Below, piece by piece: positions 45,395-58,040 of a stretch of DNA of 64,000 nucleotides; the stretch's first letter is position 1; the number at the start of each line of letters is the position of its first letter. This DNA comes from Carettochelys insculpta (taxonomy: Eukaryota > Chordata > Testudines > Carettochelyidae). A model generated the notes under the pieces. That model was not told the origin of the DNA. It did not search any database and saw only the letters and a list, made by a program, of their open reading frames with translations. Made by a program: the position numbers and the translations under genes. Where the stretch lies: positions 156,885,001 to 156,949,000 of the forward strand of contig NC_134137.1 of assembly GCF_033958435.1 (NCBI RefSeq), written 5' to 3'.

Positions 45395-47800
45395 GGCTAA
45401 TCAGCCTGATTCTGGAGCCGCAGGTCTTACCACCAAAGGGGCAGGTGGTGTTAGCTGTTGAAGGAGCGTGGCGCAGTTTTTGACTCTTCTTCTTCTCCGC
45501 CTCTGCTCATCTTCATTGTGATAGGACCTCTCAAATTGCACCACCACCTCATGGATTACCATTTTCCACTGGAGGTGGTCTTGGGCAAGGTTCTCCCAAG
45601 TGTCGGTACCAATGCTGCACTTTTTCATGTGTGCCTTCAGCATATCCTTATATTGCTTCCACTGGCTCCCAAAACTTCTCTCTCCTTCCTCCAACTCAGA
45701 AAACAGAATCTGTTCTGGGAGGTGCTGATCAGACATTCGAATCGTGTGACCAGTCTGGTGACGTTGTTAACGAATGGTAATGGCTTCAATGTTGGTCGTG
45801 TTCGACTCTTCCAGGATTCTAGTGTTCATGTGCCTGTCCTCCCAAGAGATATTTAGGATTCTCCTGAGGCAGTGTTGATATTGTTCAAGTGTCTTCAAAG
45901 ACACTTGTATGTTGTCCAGATTTCACAGGTGTACAGTAGCATTGGAACAACCACTGTATGGTGTACAAGGAGCTTTGTCTTGGGACAAATGTCCCAGTTC
46001 TCAAAGACCTTTTGTCTCAGGCAGGTGACAGCAGAGCTTGCATGGCTGAGAAGATGCTGGATTTCTGCATCAGTCGACTCCACGTTTTCCAGCAGGTCTA
46101 CATTGACTTCAGTAGAAGGTACATGAGATTGTCCTGTTGGCAAGGGTTAGTGGAGCACCTTGGTCGTTTTGATGTTCAGTGTGAGGCCAAGATTTCTGTA
46201 TGCTTCAGTGAAGGCACTTAAGATGGTCTGAAGGGCTGCAGGGGAAAAAGCAGCAACCACGTTGTCATCCATGAAGTGGAGGTCCATGATTGAGGTTGTG
46301 GAAGTCTTGCCTTTAGCCTTCAGTCTCCTGAGATTGAAAAGCTTTCCCCTTCATCCTATAGACAGTCTTCATGCCATCTGGAAACTTGCAGAACTGTGAT
46401 GGGCCAATGATGCCACCTTGTTTGACTCCCATTTTGACCTTTGGGATCTGTTGTTGCTCAATACTGTGGCAGTCAAGTTGTTGTGAAGCAGCATCAACAT
46501 GCTAATTAATTTTTTGCGGCAGCTGATCTTTGAGATTATGGTCCAAAGGGCGCCATGATTGACTAAGTCGAGTGCTTTGGTCAGGTCAATGAAACTCATG
46601 GATAAGGCTTAGTTTTTTTCATGACATTTTTCTTGCAGTTATCAGCTGGTGAAGATCATGTCTGGTCTGCTGTTCCTCAGAATGGTCAGAAGCCACACTG
46701 GGATTCTGGGATAATTTCTTTTGAGACTGGCAGAAGTGGGTTTGCAAAGATTCAAGCTAAGATTTTCCCTGCCGTTGCCAGAGGGATTCTAGGACCACGG
46801 TGGAGGGGCACTTACAAGGGCTTGTTATAGTGCTCCTTCCAGTGAGATGCAACAGCTTCATCGTCTTTCTAGTGTTGGGTACCATCCTTTGATCTCAGGG
46901 GATTGAGTCCATGGTTTCTCAGTCCATAAAAAGCTTTGGTAGCAATGAAGAAACATCTTCCATCATTGATGCCTGCGAGATGCTGGAGTTCTCGCAGCTT
47001 CTCAGTCCCCGACTCTGGTTTTTCAGAGTTCTAGTTTTACGTTGGACTTCTGCTTTGGCATGCACTTCTCCCTTCATTATGCTGTTGATGTTGTTTTTGC
47101 CTCAATCAGGCATTCAATTTCCACGTTGTTCTCATCAAACCAGTCCTGATGCTTCTTTGTCTGGTAGCCAAAGGCTTCCCTGCAAGCTCCAGTGATGGCA
47201 TTTTTCAGTTGACACCAGTGTTATTCCACATCTTCAGGGTGTACTGTTGGCAGCTTCCTTTGGAGCTCTATGTGGAAGTCACTTCTTCATCTGATAGGGT
47301 CCTTCAAGCCTTGTACGTTGATCTTTCATAGAATCCGTTTCCTCTGACTTCTCCATTTGATCACAGTCCGACTTGCCATTATGGATCGAATAAGGTGGAG
47401 ATCGGTCCAGCAGTCATTGGCGCTAGTTGTTGCATGTGTGAGAAGGACATCACACCGATCCTGAGCCTGTATGATGACATAATCTGTGAGGTGCCAGTGC
47501 CTCGATGGAAGATACTGCCCTGAGGTCTTATATTTTGTTTTTCTGGTGGAACAAGATGTTTGTAAAGATGCACTTGTGTTCTGCACATTTCTTAAGGAGG
47601 AGCACTCCACTGCAGTTGCTGTTGCCAACTCCTTTCTCAGTCGTGGCCTGCCAGAGGTCTTGTTTCTTCTGACTCTGGCATTGAAACTCTCCAAGAGAAT
47701 AATCTTGTCTGTTTTGTATATGTCTTTCAGGACTACATTTGGTTGGGTGTAGAACTTCTCTTTCACATCATCTTTGGCGTCTAGAGTTGGTTCACAAGTA
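45395..47800 (-). pseudogene. Degenerate non-LTR retrotransposon (Ingi/Vingi-like or related), antisense in intron 6
   Basis: Read on the minus strand: endonuclease C-terminus (47766-47326, with HWHLTDYVI and DCWTDLHLI), reverse transcriptase (46600-46369, SFIDLTKALDLVNHGALW), the post-RT region with a LLYTCEIWT-like patch (46143-45895), and the C-terminal block (45736-45401, with WKQYKDMLKAHMKK and TDTWENLAQD). It is clearly not CR1. Stops and frameshifts divide it. The clade is a judgement from motif style; confirmation needs a tree. Confidence 0.82.
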
Positions 47801-48401
47801 CTGATGACATTTGCCTGTTGGTATTCGTGTCATCAAGATTCTTTCTTCTATTTAAATGCCAATTGTATGCTTGATGCTCTGTAATATATAAGGAGAACTG
47901 ATCCCTGTCCTGTGGTTTATGATCGAATATTAATTTTGACTTTCTCTGTTTACCAGGATTTTGTATAATGTATTTAATTGGCATAATACTCCGACAGTTG
48001 CCTTTGCTCTTCTGGACCCTCTTGGTCATTGTTTTGCATTCTCTGTTAGTTTAGAATCAAGCTGTGTAGCTGCTTTTAATGTTTTCTTTTAAAGTTACTT
48101 TTTTCACAGTGTTGAACAATCAAAGCCAAAACATTTTATTGGTGTTGTTTTGGCCTTGTCACTTTCAGTAAATTGAAAAACAAAAGGTGGTTGATGTGGG
48201 AGGGTTTCTCACTTGCTTTTGGAGGGTTTCCCCAAATTCACTAAGTGAAGACGCTTTGCAGTGTCATTTTTTGTTGGTACTCTCATACTTTCTCAGGCTG
48301 ATGCAGGTAGGGTTAGAAGAAGAGAAAAATTGGGTGGCTTTTTCTTTCTCTGACATATTCTAATAATGCAGGGCCATTCTCATGTTCTCTCCCCTCCTTA
48401 G
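47801..48401. other. Intron 6, last part
   Basis: The minus-strand open frame at 47781-48029 shows no domain; otherwise nothing recognised. Confidence 0.4.
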
Positions 48402-48500
48402 ACTGTTCAGATAACTCCACCTCCAGTTGTAAGGCTAAAAAAGAAGAAACCTGTTGGAGCTTCACTGAATCCTTTCTCAATACCATCACAGCCTCCAGTG
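48402..48500 (+). CDS. POLA1: POLA1 exon 7, codons 171-203
   Basis: The acceptor is CTCCTTAG|ACT and the donor GTG|GTAACG. It encodes TPPPVVRLKKKKPVGAS, a proline-then-lysine patch kept in vertebrate p180, and a serine/proline tail. It is 99 bases and phase 0 at both ends, so skipping it would keep the frame. Confidence 0.94.
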
Positions 48501-49808
48501 GTAACGTTGCAGATCCAAATTGATTTTTTTATGTATATAAAAAAATGTTTTTTGTTTTTTTTTTGCTCATGATAGCTTATGTTTTGAATAAGTAAGCACT
48601 TATTACTGACTTCCCCATTGAATAGAGTAGGTCTTTAATTTCCTTTTTGATACTCTAATACAGAGCTGAAAATACAGTTTTGCCTCTGAATATCTTTGTA
48701 GTTGGGTAAATACATAGGGTTGCTTTATTTATCACTAAAGCCATTTATACAGTGCTGGAATTTTGAATTAGGTGTGCCGGTGGTCTAATGGGCCTAAACT
48801 GGGGTGTCCAACATACTAGCCATTAGCTACATGAGGCTGTTTGACTGGTTGAGTGTGTTGAGTGTGACTAGTTGGCTTAAAGAATGAATATATATTCAGA
48901 ATAATGTGGGTAGTTCACTATAGCAGTATCCACTATAATGGCTACTGCTTCAGAACTGGTTGGACACAATGGTCCTAAGAGAGCAGCTGGAGGTCTTAAT
49001 TGCTGTTCAGAAAGCAGAATGAGAAACAGGAAGACTGTCTTGGAAAGTAGGTGGAGGTGAGCAGGTGGTGACTAACATTTTCTATATCAGTAGGCTAATC
49101 TGGAAGCATAAGTATAGAGAAGTGTATATTTGGTTGAAATAAGAGTTAGTAGAAACCTTTAGGGACGGTTGTCTCAGGAGAGTGCTGAGGGCAGAAGCTG
49201 AGAAAGAAAGGATGAGATTGGAGAAGGTAACATTGTAGCAGGGGAATATATTACATGTCTTACCAGTGGTTCTGACAACTGTGTGGTAGACAGTAGAAGA
49301 ATTTTGGGAACTGCACGTTCCCTGCATTGTTTCAAGGAACAAGCTGGTGGGAGTGAGGATTTTAACTTCCTGTATGTGTTGTCAAAGCAGGCTGCCTGGG
49401 GAGGGGGAAAGAAGTTGTAAGGAGTTGCTTGTCAGACACAAATGGGGAGAAGGGGTTCTGAGGTCAGCTTCTTCACTCCAGAATCAAGGCCTGGGTAGAC
49501 TAGCAAAAATGCTTGGCCAAATAAGAAAATCAACAAACACTGTCCATTGACAACTATGCCCCCTCCCCCCCCCCGCGAACTGTTTGTTGTTGTTAATGTT
49601 TGAGTGTGGGAGTTGGGAATAGGACTCATGGTAGACTAAACATTGCTATGGAATTGCGGCGTTGTTGCTGAGGAATTGAGTGTCATGTTGAAGAGTTCAC
49701 AAAGCTCAGACTATAGACCTTGTTGCCAGCTTCATGCATAACTAAACACTGCAGTTCCTCTTCAATAGTTGTCTTAAGGACAATTAGAGTTTAATAATAA
49801 TTTTTCAG
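48501..49808. other. Intron 7
   Basis: Nothing recognised except a C-run near 49561-49574. Confidence 0.5.
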
Positions 49809-50007
49809 GTAAAAACTCCTGTTGTAAGAAAAGCTCCCACTACTGTCAGAAAAGAAGTTCCTTCTCCAACTACTTGTGATCCAAAGAGTACCAGTTATGC
49901 AGCAATACCGGTTCCTGTCCATAAAGAGAATGGTAGTGCTGAGTATACGATAAAAGCTGTGGAAAATGAAGAACTGGTGAAGGCAAAACCAGAGAAAGCT
50001 ATGGAAG
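49809..50007 (+). CDS. POLA1: POLA1 exon 8, codons 204-269 plus 1 base
   Basis: The acceptor is TTTTTCAG|GTA and the donor GAAG|GTATGT. This is the least conserved exon in the window: a Pro/Thr/Lys-rich linker starting KTPVVRKAPTT and turning acidic at its end. Assignment rests on its position between two certain exons, an open frame and exact phase agreement with exon 9. Confidence 0.9.
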
Positions 50008-50211
50008 GTATGTTAAAAATTCTGGTGAAGAATATAGCAAATGTAGCACATTTTAAAATATTTTGGTTAACATTGGGTTTGAATGTGAAAAAGAGCTTAA
50101 AAATCTTATGTTTGATTTGTATGAATTCTGTATACAGTTTGTAGTGGCTAGAAGCTGTAGTATATTGTATTAATGTTTCAACTTCTTTACTTCTTTTTAC
50201 ATTGTTTACAG

Positions 50212-50365
50212 AAGATGATCAGGCCATGGTGGATTTTGAGGATGGGGATTTTGATGAACCTATGGAAGCGGGTATGCCAGAGACTGCTGGGCCCCTGAAG
50301 AAAGAACAGAAGCTAGAAAAGAAAGAGACAAAGCAAGTGGATTCTGTGAAGGATGCATCCTTTTT
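50212..50365 (+). CDS. POLA1: POLA1 exon 9, codons 270-320 plus 2 bases
   Basis: The acceptor is GTTTACAG|AA and the donor TTTTT|GTAAGG. It encodes VDFEDGDFDEPME, matching the conserved acidic patch of p180, then a charged Lys/Glu linker. Reading on past the donor meets a stop within one codon, which supports the chosen border. Intron 8 before it is only 204 bp. Confidence 0.95.
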
Positions 50366-51185
50366 GTAAGGATCTGTGGTTGCAAAAGACCTTTTTTTCT
50401 GAAATAATGTTTGACTTCATTTATATTTGGACTTGATATGTACATTTTTAAGAGTCTGAGGAAAGCTGTAACAAATTTCTCAAGGCATTTTTATGTGATT
50501 GCACTGTGTAGATGTTAGAAATGTGCAGTTTGAGGGGAGCAAACTGGTTGACTGCTATATAAGAAATGGGTTACTTAATGTTTCTGGGGATAGAAAATTC
50601 CCGTCTGGGTAGCATTTATGTTAACTGCTTGATGTATATGGAAAGAGCTGGTGATGTAATGTGGAAATTTTAAACTGGCCATCTCAGTGCTGTTGAGCAG
50701 AAATTGGGAACCACTAAAGATATAAATTACTGATTATAATTCCCCAAGACATTAATGATAGTTAAAGCCAGTTTCCCATTGGCAAATAGTCACATCATTC
50801 AAGTGAAAAATGCAAAAGTAATGATTTTAAGATCCTTTTCTTATAGGAGAGTGTCAAAGCACATTTTCAATATTGTTTCATGAAGGAGAATAACGTGAAG
50901 TCAAACTATGATTTGACACATACATGGTGCTTCACAGATACAAGTAATGAATCTGTTCTGTACCAAATAGCCTATAGTCAAAGATACTCTTACAGTATGG
51001 GATGCTGTAAAACATGACCAGGTGTCTAACTGTCTAAAGCACCTTTTAGTGCCCGTCACCTGGATTTATGGAGAGCTGTGTTTAAGTTAGCTGCTTGGTG
51101 TGACAGATCTTAAGTCCATGTCTTCTCAACAATTATGGTTGTAGTAAACACGCAACCTTACTCGTATGTTTCTCAATACTTGCAG
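50366..51185. other. Intron 9
   Basis: Nothing recognised. Confidence 0.5.
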
Positions 51186-51364
51186 AAGTTCTTCTATACC
51201 AGAAATGTCCTGTTGGAACGGAATGGATGAGGACGAATTTGATTTAATTACCTCAGAAGTTCAAGTGGACCCCAGTTGCCTACCACTAGTGACTGGGGAA
51301 GGTGGTGATCAAGTCTTTAGGTTTTATTGGCTGGATGCATATGAAGACCAATATAGTCAACCAG
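51186..51364 (+). CDS. POLA1: POLA1 exon 10, codons 321-380 plus 1 base
   Basis: The acceptor is CTTGCAG|A and the donor CAG|GTATCT. It encodes EMSCWNGMDEDEF, a linker ending VDPSCLPLV, and then VFRFYWLDAYEDQYSQP, the first strand of the folded p180 core. This marks the change from the disordered N-terminus to the structured N-terminal/exonuclease-like part. Confidence 0.97.
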
Positions 51365-53826
51365 GTATCTACACTTTTAAAGAAAGAAGGTAGTTCATTC
51401 CCGTCAAGTTGTTCTCGCATTGAAGGGTGGGATTTTCAAAGAAGCCCAAGCGCTGCCTAGACGTCTGTGCCTGCTGAAATTCTCCCCCGGAAGCTGCTGT
51501 GTAACTTTTGGGGAGTTTGTTTCTCCCTCTGTACAACATAACCAATTGACAAAATAAGTCTTGCTTATTATGTGTGGTCTGATTATAGTCTTGGGGGAAG
51601 GAAAAGGATTTTAGTGCTTCTTAAATCTAGGAAATATGCTGACATTGTTTACCTCAATGTGCTAGGGATGAGTTGATGTGTCTGACTTCTTGGCTAGATT
51701 GTATGGTAGTTAAATGCGCTGGGCTTTTGCTTTTGAAAGTCTAACCTGAAATCCTGATTAGACCATTAGTTTGCTTTACCTGATGATAAACTTGTCTCTG
51801 CACAGCAAGTAACATGAATTGGAGGAGGGGAGGCAGACTCTTTGTGGAATGGATGTTATTGCATAAACATCTTCATAACGCCAAAACACCTGAGTCCTAT
51901 TGCGTTTATTTCAAAGCTCTAGTGCTTGTGGTTTCTGTCTTCTGCATGTAACAAACTCATTTATGCTTGTTGTTAGTAAAGGAAAAATATCAATTTTGGA
52001 GGCTTTGAACTAGTGCTCCAAGTGCTAAGTTGAATGAGTTTTACAGTTACAGCTTTCTTAACTTGGTGGGCTAGAGGGGTTAAATATGAGTTGGTTTCTT
52101 TGTATGCTGAGCACATTGAAAAGTTTCCTGAGGAGAGCAGCTAGTGATCACAGAAACCTTGGCGAAATCAATGCTTTCTAATATAAAATAGTTACTCCTA
52201 AAGACCTTGTTATTGTTTTTCACTTCTGTCTTGGCTTGTAAATCACTGGTTGCTAAATGGAACATAATTATGAAATAATTTTATTTTTCTTGCATATGAG
52301 AAGAGATACCCCATCCTAGTGACATGTCAGGGTTGAATAATCACCTGCACCTGGCATCAGTTAGTATTGCGGTGGGTGGGTGTAGAAGTAAATTTAGGCA
52401 TTAGTTTTTAACAGGGTGATCTTTATGGCAAATGGGGCATAAACAATGTCAAATACATTGCTTGAAATGTAATTACTTTAACTTGACTGCAAGGTAAATT
52501 GGCCTCTAAAATCATTTGTGATTATAAAATAAACGGAACTAAGACCACCACATCCAGTGTACAGCTTCCTTGAATTATAACTTAAAGCAATGTAAGGGTT
52601 TTGTTGTGCCAGGAAAATGGGATGTGCCTGGAATGGGATTGCTCTCATAAAACCATATGGAAAAGAGGCAGAACCACCAAATCAAGTACAGTGCTCAAAA
52701 CTGACATAACTGAGCAAATGTTGGAAGAGACTGAACCAAGATGAACCGGAAAAATAGATGGACCTGGAATAGGATTGCTTCTCAATAGATCTTACAGAAA
52801 AGAGATGATAAAGAGAAATTCGGAGTAGTGTTCTGTTTTGCCACGGCTAAGTCAGTGCTTAAGGTGTGCAAACTAGAAGAAAATGTTATTGGAAAGCACA
52901 CTGACTTTTTTTTTTTTTTAAAACATAGTGAATGATGAGAGTTTTTTATAGGGATGAAGGAAAAAGGTACACTTGATGGAATTCCCATGTAAAAACTAAT
53001 AAAAAAATTAAATGGACAAATTTTAAGATCCCTTTTATTAAGAAATCCAAAATAAATATTAACTTAAGAAAAACACTATTTTTGAAAAATACAGTCATGT
53101 GAAATAAAGCATGTACATTTTCATTTTATTTTCCAAAGTAAGTCCCTTAATTGACTTGAATTTGATTGAGGAGTTTATTGAAAGCTAGTGCAATTTACAG
53201 CAGTAGTTTAATGTGCTCCCATCTTACAAGTCCACTTAGGTGGACTGCAGCATTCTGTCCTAAATTCAGCTTCAAATGTTTTGAAGGTCTAATTCCACAT
53301 AGGCTGCATTGTAGTTTGTTCATTACACCTTCATCTTATGGTGACGCAAATGTGGGTAACTGTGGCCTGTAGTAGTAATAGTAAGCCACTTCCATTCCTG
53401 CATCTTGGAGCAGCAAAGAGAAGACTGACATAAAAGCTGTCTTGGCTATACCTGTTACCTTGGCATCCAGGAAAATCCAGAATTTAACATCATCTCTAAG
53501 TTGTCCACCTGTACTGCTGCACTCCCTCTCTGAGCAGTGCTGATGTGAGTTTCACCACTGCCAGTTGCTTCTGTTTCCCACACCATTCTCTCTTTATTAC
53601 ATTGCCACTTTGGATCCCAACCCACAGTTTGAGAACCACTGTTGTTAACCACTGACCATAGCAGATGGAGCTGTCGGGCAATACAAGTTGAAAATTACTT
53701 TGGTCCTGTGTGTAAGTTAATCTTCATTATTAATCTACTTCAAGTTGCATTTTTTCTGCAGGCAGTTTTTTCTGAGAAATTTTAGTTCTCTAACATCTAG
53801 ACTTTTCTTTTTATCTCTTTTCTTAG
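51365..53826. other. Intron 10
   Basis: Mostly unique-looking AT-rich sequence. An imperfect direct repeat lies at about 52618-52668 and 52760-52810. A hAT-like right end (CACAGTTTGAGAACCACTG) is at about 53622-53640, without a found partner. Confidence 0.45.
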
Positions 53827-53939
53827 GTGTAGTATTTCTGTTTGGTAAGGTCTGGATTGAATCAGCAGAGACCTATGTTAGCTGTTGTGTGACAGTGAAA
53901 AATATTGAGAGAACTATCTATCTACTTCCACGTGAGATG
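53827..53939 (+). CDS. POLA1: POLA1 exon 11, codons 381-418
   Basis: The acceptor is TTTTCTTAG|GT and the donor ATG|GTAGGT. It encodes [14 protein letters not shown], then [20 protein letters not shown], among the best conserved segments of the window. It begins by completing the glycine codon split with exon 10. Confidence 0.97.
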
Positions 53940-54280
53940 GTAGGTCTGAATTCCAGTTAGCTTCTGATGGGAAGCTATTGAAGTAAAATGCTTTCTGACT
54001 TGTTTAAATGCAAAAAATAAGTTAAGCTGATCATTGCTCATTTGATATGCATCTCAAATGCAGTGTCTTTTTGGCTGATCTTCTGCTTAGATGATAGATT
54101 AGTAGTCTTTGGTAAGTTTGGCTGTGTGAACTCCTTTATTTTGGTGCCATAGTATTCCCTAAATACAAGCTTTGAGTGCATTTCAGTTTATGCATAAAAA
54201 CTGAATGTTGTTGACTTGTTAGTTTGATGCTTTTTGTCATAATCTACAAATGAAGTAATTTGAGATGACTCTTTTTAAAG
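53940..54280. other. Intron 11
   Basis: Nothing recognised. Confidence 0.5.
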
Positions 54281-54397
54281 CAAATGGACCTAACTTCTGG
54301 TAAAAAGACTGAGAATCCGGTGACTATGATGAATATCTACCAAGAATTTAATGACCAGATTGCTGTAAAATACAAGATAATGAAGTTCAGATCCAAG
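54281..54397 (+). CDS. POLA1: POLA1 exon 12, codons 419-457
   Basis: The acceptor is TTTTTAAAG|CAA and the donor AAG|GTTTGT. The exon encodes MDLTSGKKTENPVTMMNIYQ and ends KYKIMKFRSK, matching the vertebrate p180 core. It is 117 bases and phase 0 at both ends. Confidence 0.96.
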
Positions 54398-57300
54398 GTT
54401 TGTGTGTCATTTACATACACATCACATTCCAATCCCTTCCTTTTTTGTTGTTGTGTTGTTGTTGTTTTAGTAGGCTAGGAGAAAACTTTCAGTGGACAGC
54501 CATGATGGTTGATGTGTGGAGTGGAAAAGACAGAGAGATAATTTAGGTGTATGTTCTCTTGTAACAGCCAGGCACTGACTGTCTTGACTCTTTCTGAACT
54601 CAAGAATAACTGAGACAGGCTCTGGAGATGAGTCTAGTATAGAACAAATTTTTCAAAATTTTAATTCCAAAAGAAATGTCATCAGTGGCATGATATTGGT
54701 AAAATGTCAGCAGCGTGGGATCTCTGCATCAGAAGGCAGCTTTCTTTGTGATCTAAGGCTGTGCCCTGATTTTTCTCTTGCAACATTCAAAACAGGTTTT
54801 AAATATGCTTGTGGCCAAATAGTTTATAGATGTGCCCTCCTAATTATAAACGTGACGACCTGCCAAAATCCTGCTAATGAGTTAATAAGTTTTAGCCAGT
54901 ACAGCTTTGTGAATCAGTGTTGTTTCTCTATGGTGGACTCAAACCACTGGTGAAACTGTTTCAGGGTCTTCCTTTCCTCCACCCCCACCCCCCCATCTCT
55001 ATGCCATATTTAATAGAGTTCAGTGTACTACATTATGCAGCACTGCCTGTTTAACTATAACACACTTGTTGCCCAGAGGTAGCGAAGGGATACACGCAGG
55101 GCTTCACTTACAAGCACAGAGAAGGTATATATGATCAGGTGAGCTAGCATCTCGTAGCATCCCTTCTGTGATGTTGGCAGTTCTGATTCCTGGGCTGCTT
55201 GTATTCATTTCTCGTAAATATCCTAGTTATTGTAATGAATATGAACACAAGTGGGAAAAACCATCTGTGGCCACCTTGGTGGGACACTGGAACTTGCACT
55301 TGAAATTTAGTAATGTGATTTGCATGCCTGACCTGCTGTGACACTGAGCGAATTTCTTCACTCAGTCTCTTTCCCCCCGCCCCCCAGTTCCCTCCCTTTT
55401 ATCTGTGTGGGTTTTCCACCCCCCCCTTTAGACTGTTAGCTCTCCGGGCAGGAACTGTTTTTTATGTGACTATACAATGCCTAGAGCCTTAGAAATTACA
55501 GCCAAGATGAGTATGCCCTAAAGGTTACTGTACTGCAAATCATTAATGAGGTAGATAACATTTCCTTTTTGTGGAGATTAGGGGACCGTCTTGAGAGGTA
55601 AACTATTCATTGAATCCTTTGCTGTGCTTGACACTTTTAATGGCACTATATATCTGGGCCACTTCACAAGCAGTTAAGAGAATGGTGAAGTGGAAGAAGT
55701 TGCTCTGCTAGAAAATAGAGGCAGACATGTTTGGTGATAGAATAGAGGTGTCAGAGGAATCTGTTCATGAAGGCCAGTTTTTTGCAAAGCAAAATAGGCA
55801 GAAATTGTGCTAGCAAGGGTTTCACAAATCTGGATTGAAGTGCATTGCTTACAGCTGTGTGAGGAAGCTGATTCAGTCACTTCACAAGCATTCATTAACT
55901 TCTCTCCCTTTTTCCTCTTTCATATGTGTGGATAAATGCAAGCATTTCTTTACAGTCCAGACTTGGATGAAGATGAATACAATGCTGGCATCACGTTTCT
56001 TCAGTTAAGCACTCAGATGGTCTTCCTGTTTTCTTGAAGTGTCTTGGAGTGTCAGGTTGAGCGTTTACAAAGAATTGCAATCTAACTTTGGGATTAGTTT
56101 TGATTTTTCTTGGACTAGTGATCAGTACTGTCATTAAGTCCTTGTGTAACATGCTTGACAAGCAGTTTGGAAGGCAGAGGACAGTACAGGAATAAAAACA
56201 AGAGGGGTGTAAAAATAAGGGGGAAATCACAATATTGATGGACAGCTTAAGTGTTCTGAAGCATTATTGAAATGCAAGTGCTTCCAAAATGCTTCCTGAA
56301 CAGCAAGTTCACTCAGGAAATATCGTACACATCCATGCAACAAAATGTAACCCAATGAAATATTTTCAAGCCTTCAGTAGACAAGATTGTATGCCGCTTT
56401 GCCATATTCTATCAATGCATTTTGTCTGTTTCAGCTGTTCTTATGATCAAAGTAATTCTGATCAGTTTACCTTTGAATTTTTTTCACTATTTCTACTTGT
56501 ATGTTCTCAATATATTGCACTTGTAAGTGGGAGATGGAGATGGGTAGTTTGGGTGTAATGCAAGTATATACTAGCTCACTGATCAGGAAGAGAAAGCTGA
56601 AGAACCTTGAAATTGGGAAAAATGACAAGTTGAATGAAGCAGGTTTCAATAATAGGGAGGTCTTGAAAGCACATATTTTGGATTGTTCTTTGAACAGGTG
56701 CTGAAGGATTAGGAGACCTCTTTTTTAAAAAAAATCTTCTACGTGTGCAGAGTGGCAGTTAAAAAGATGATAAAGGAAGTGGTAACAAAGATAAAGATAC
56801 CTGCATTTCTGTCTGCCTGCACATAGAGATTATAGATGTTCAGCCTCATTATGTCCACACTGGTGTATTGCAATTAATTCAGTAGAAGGCTCATCAGTAT
56901 AGACAGGTCCATCTTTTAACAATGATGATAACTTTATTCATTGCATACCAAGATACCAAACAAACTTCTGTGCGAAGATGAAATCTGATTTGAGAGTGAG
57001 GACAAACAAATGCTGTATCTTACTGTTCTGTTGGGAATTTGCCACGAAGTCTGAACTGACTTTTCTCTGTTAAGATTTGGACTGTAATGATCTTCTATTA
57101 AGTTGTGAATGTTACAGAAGCATTTTTACTGTACTTTACACTTCGCTATAGTTATGATGAGAAGCTCATCGATTGAGAAGAACGTTATACAAAAATGAGA
57201 TGGACTGCGGCAGCATGCTCTTTTTTACTCCGTAGTCTATTTAAATTTGCAAGAGGTGGTTTTGAAGCCTGTGTGTTTAAAAAAAAAAAAAAAAAAAGAC

Positions 57301-57965
57301 TATACTGTAGGAGATCTTGATATATGACTAGAACCAGTAGGAACTACAAAAATACAAATAACACATGCCGCAAGTGACTCCTCGCTATCCATGTTGCATA
57401 ATGGCTGCAATGTGCTGTTCTTCAGCTGGTGCAACAGTGTAGTATCCACACACATCTCCTGGAATTCTTAGTCTTCAGGAAATTTTAACATAGTTTTGAA
57501 CAGCAATTGTGATTGGTTCCAACTTTTGCATTGCTAGTGAACATGGTATTACTGTTGCAGACCTATTTGTTCAATAGCAAAGTGCTGAAGTGGTTTGTGA
57601 TAGCAGGCTATTTGTGTGGAGCCAATTTCACCATTTTAGGGGGTCTTTCATGAGGTTTCTGGAGAAGACACTTTCCTTGGAAATAAAGGAAATGCAGTGA
57701 CAGACATACAAGCTCCCAGTGGGACTTTGAGACAAAGGATGTAACAAATAATTTTCATAAGTCCAAAAAATTGATTAGGTTATAGCTGCTGTGAAAGGAA
57801 TAATATAAGATCACATGAATGAACCATTGCATCTAGTATTTGGGTGGTTTTTATTCCTTTGTTTCTCCTGTTGGGAAGAATTTAATGTTCAATATACTGA
57901 TTTTTTTTTTAAAAAGAAACTTAACGCCTAATACATTACATTTAAAATCTATTTATTTTGCATAG
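54398..57965. other. Intron 12
   Basis: No clear mobile element. An acceptor-like TTCTTTACAG at about 55951 precedes a short acidic open stretch, rejected as an exon. An A-run lies at about 57280-57297, and the first copy of a diverged repeat at 57598-57790. Confidence 0.45.
57598..57790 (+). repeat. Diverged direct repeat, copy upstream of exon 13
   Basis: Shares CTTTCATGAGG, GAAATAAAGGAAATGCAGT, CAGACATACAAG and AAAAAATTGA blocks with the copy at 58585-58765, in the same order and orientation. Confidence 0.75.
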
Positions 57966-58040
57966 AAAGTTGAAAAGAATTATGCTTTTGAGATCCCGGA
58001 TGTTCCAGCAAAGTGTGACTACCTCGAAGTTCGGTACTTG
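57966..58040 (+). CDS. POLA1: POLA1 exon 13, codons 458-482
   Basis: The acceptor is TTTGCATAG|AAA and the donor TTG|GTGAGT. It encodes [20 protein letters not shown], closely following human p180. The last codon is Leu where human has Ser. The exon is 75 bases, phase 0 at both ends, and lies between two diverged copies of the same intronic repeat (57598-57790 and 58585-58765). Confidence 0.96.

Noticed and set aside
55951..56038. Possible extra POLA1 exon in intron 12 (acidic DLDEDEY stretch after TTCTTTACAG)
   Set aside because: Exons 12 and 13 join in phase and match the vertebrate protein with nothing missing, and no usable donor keeps the frame open.
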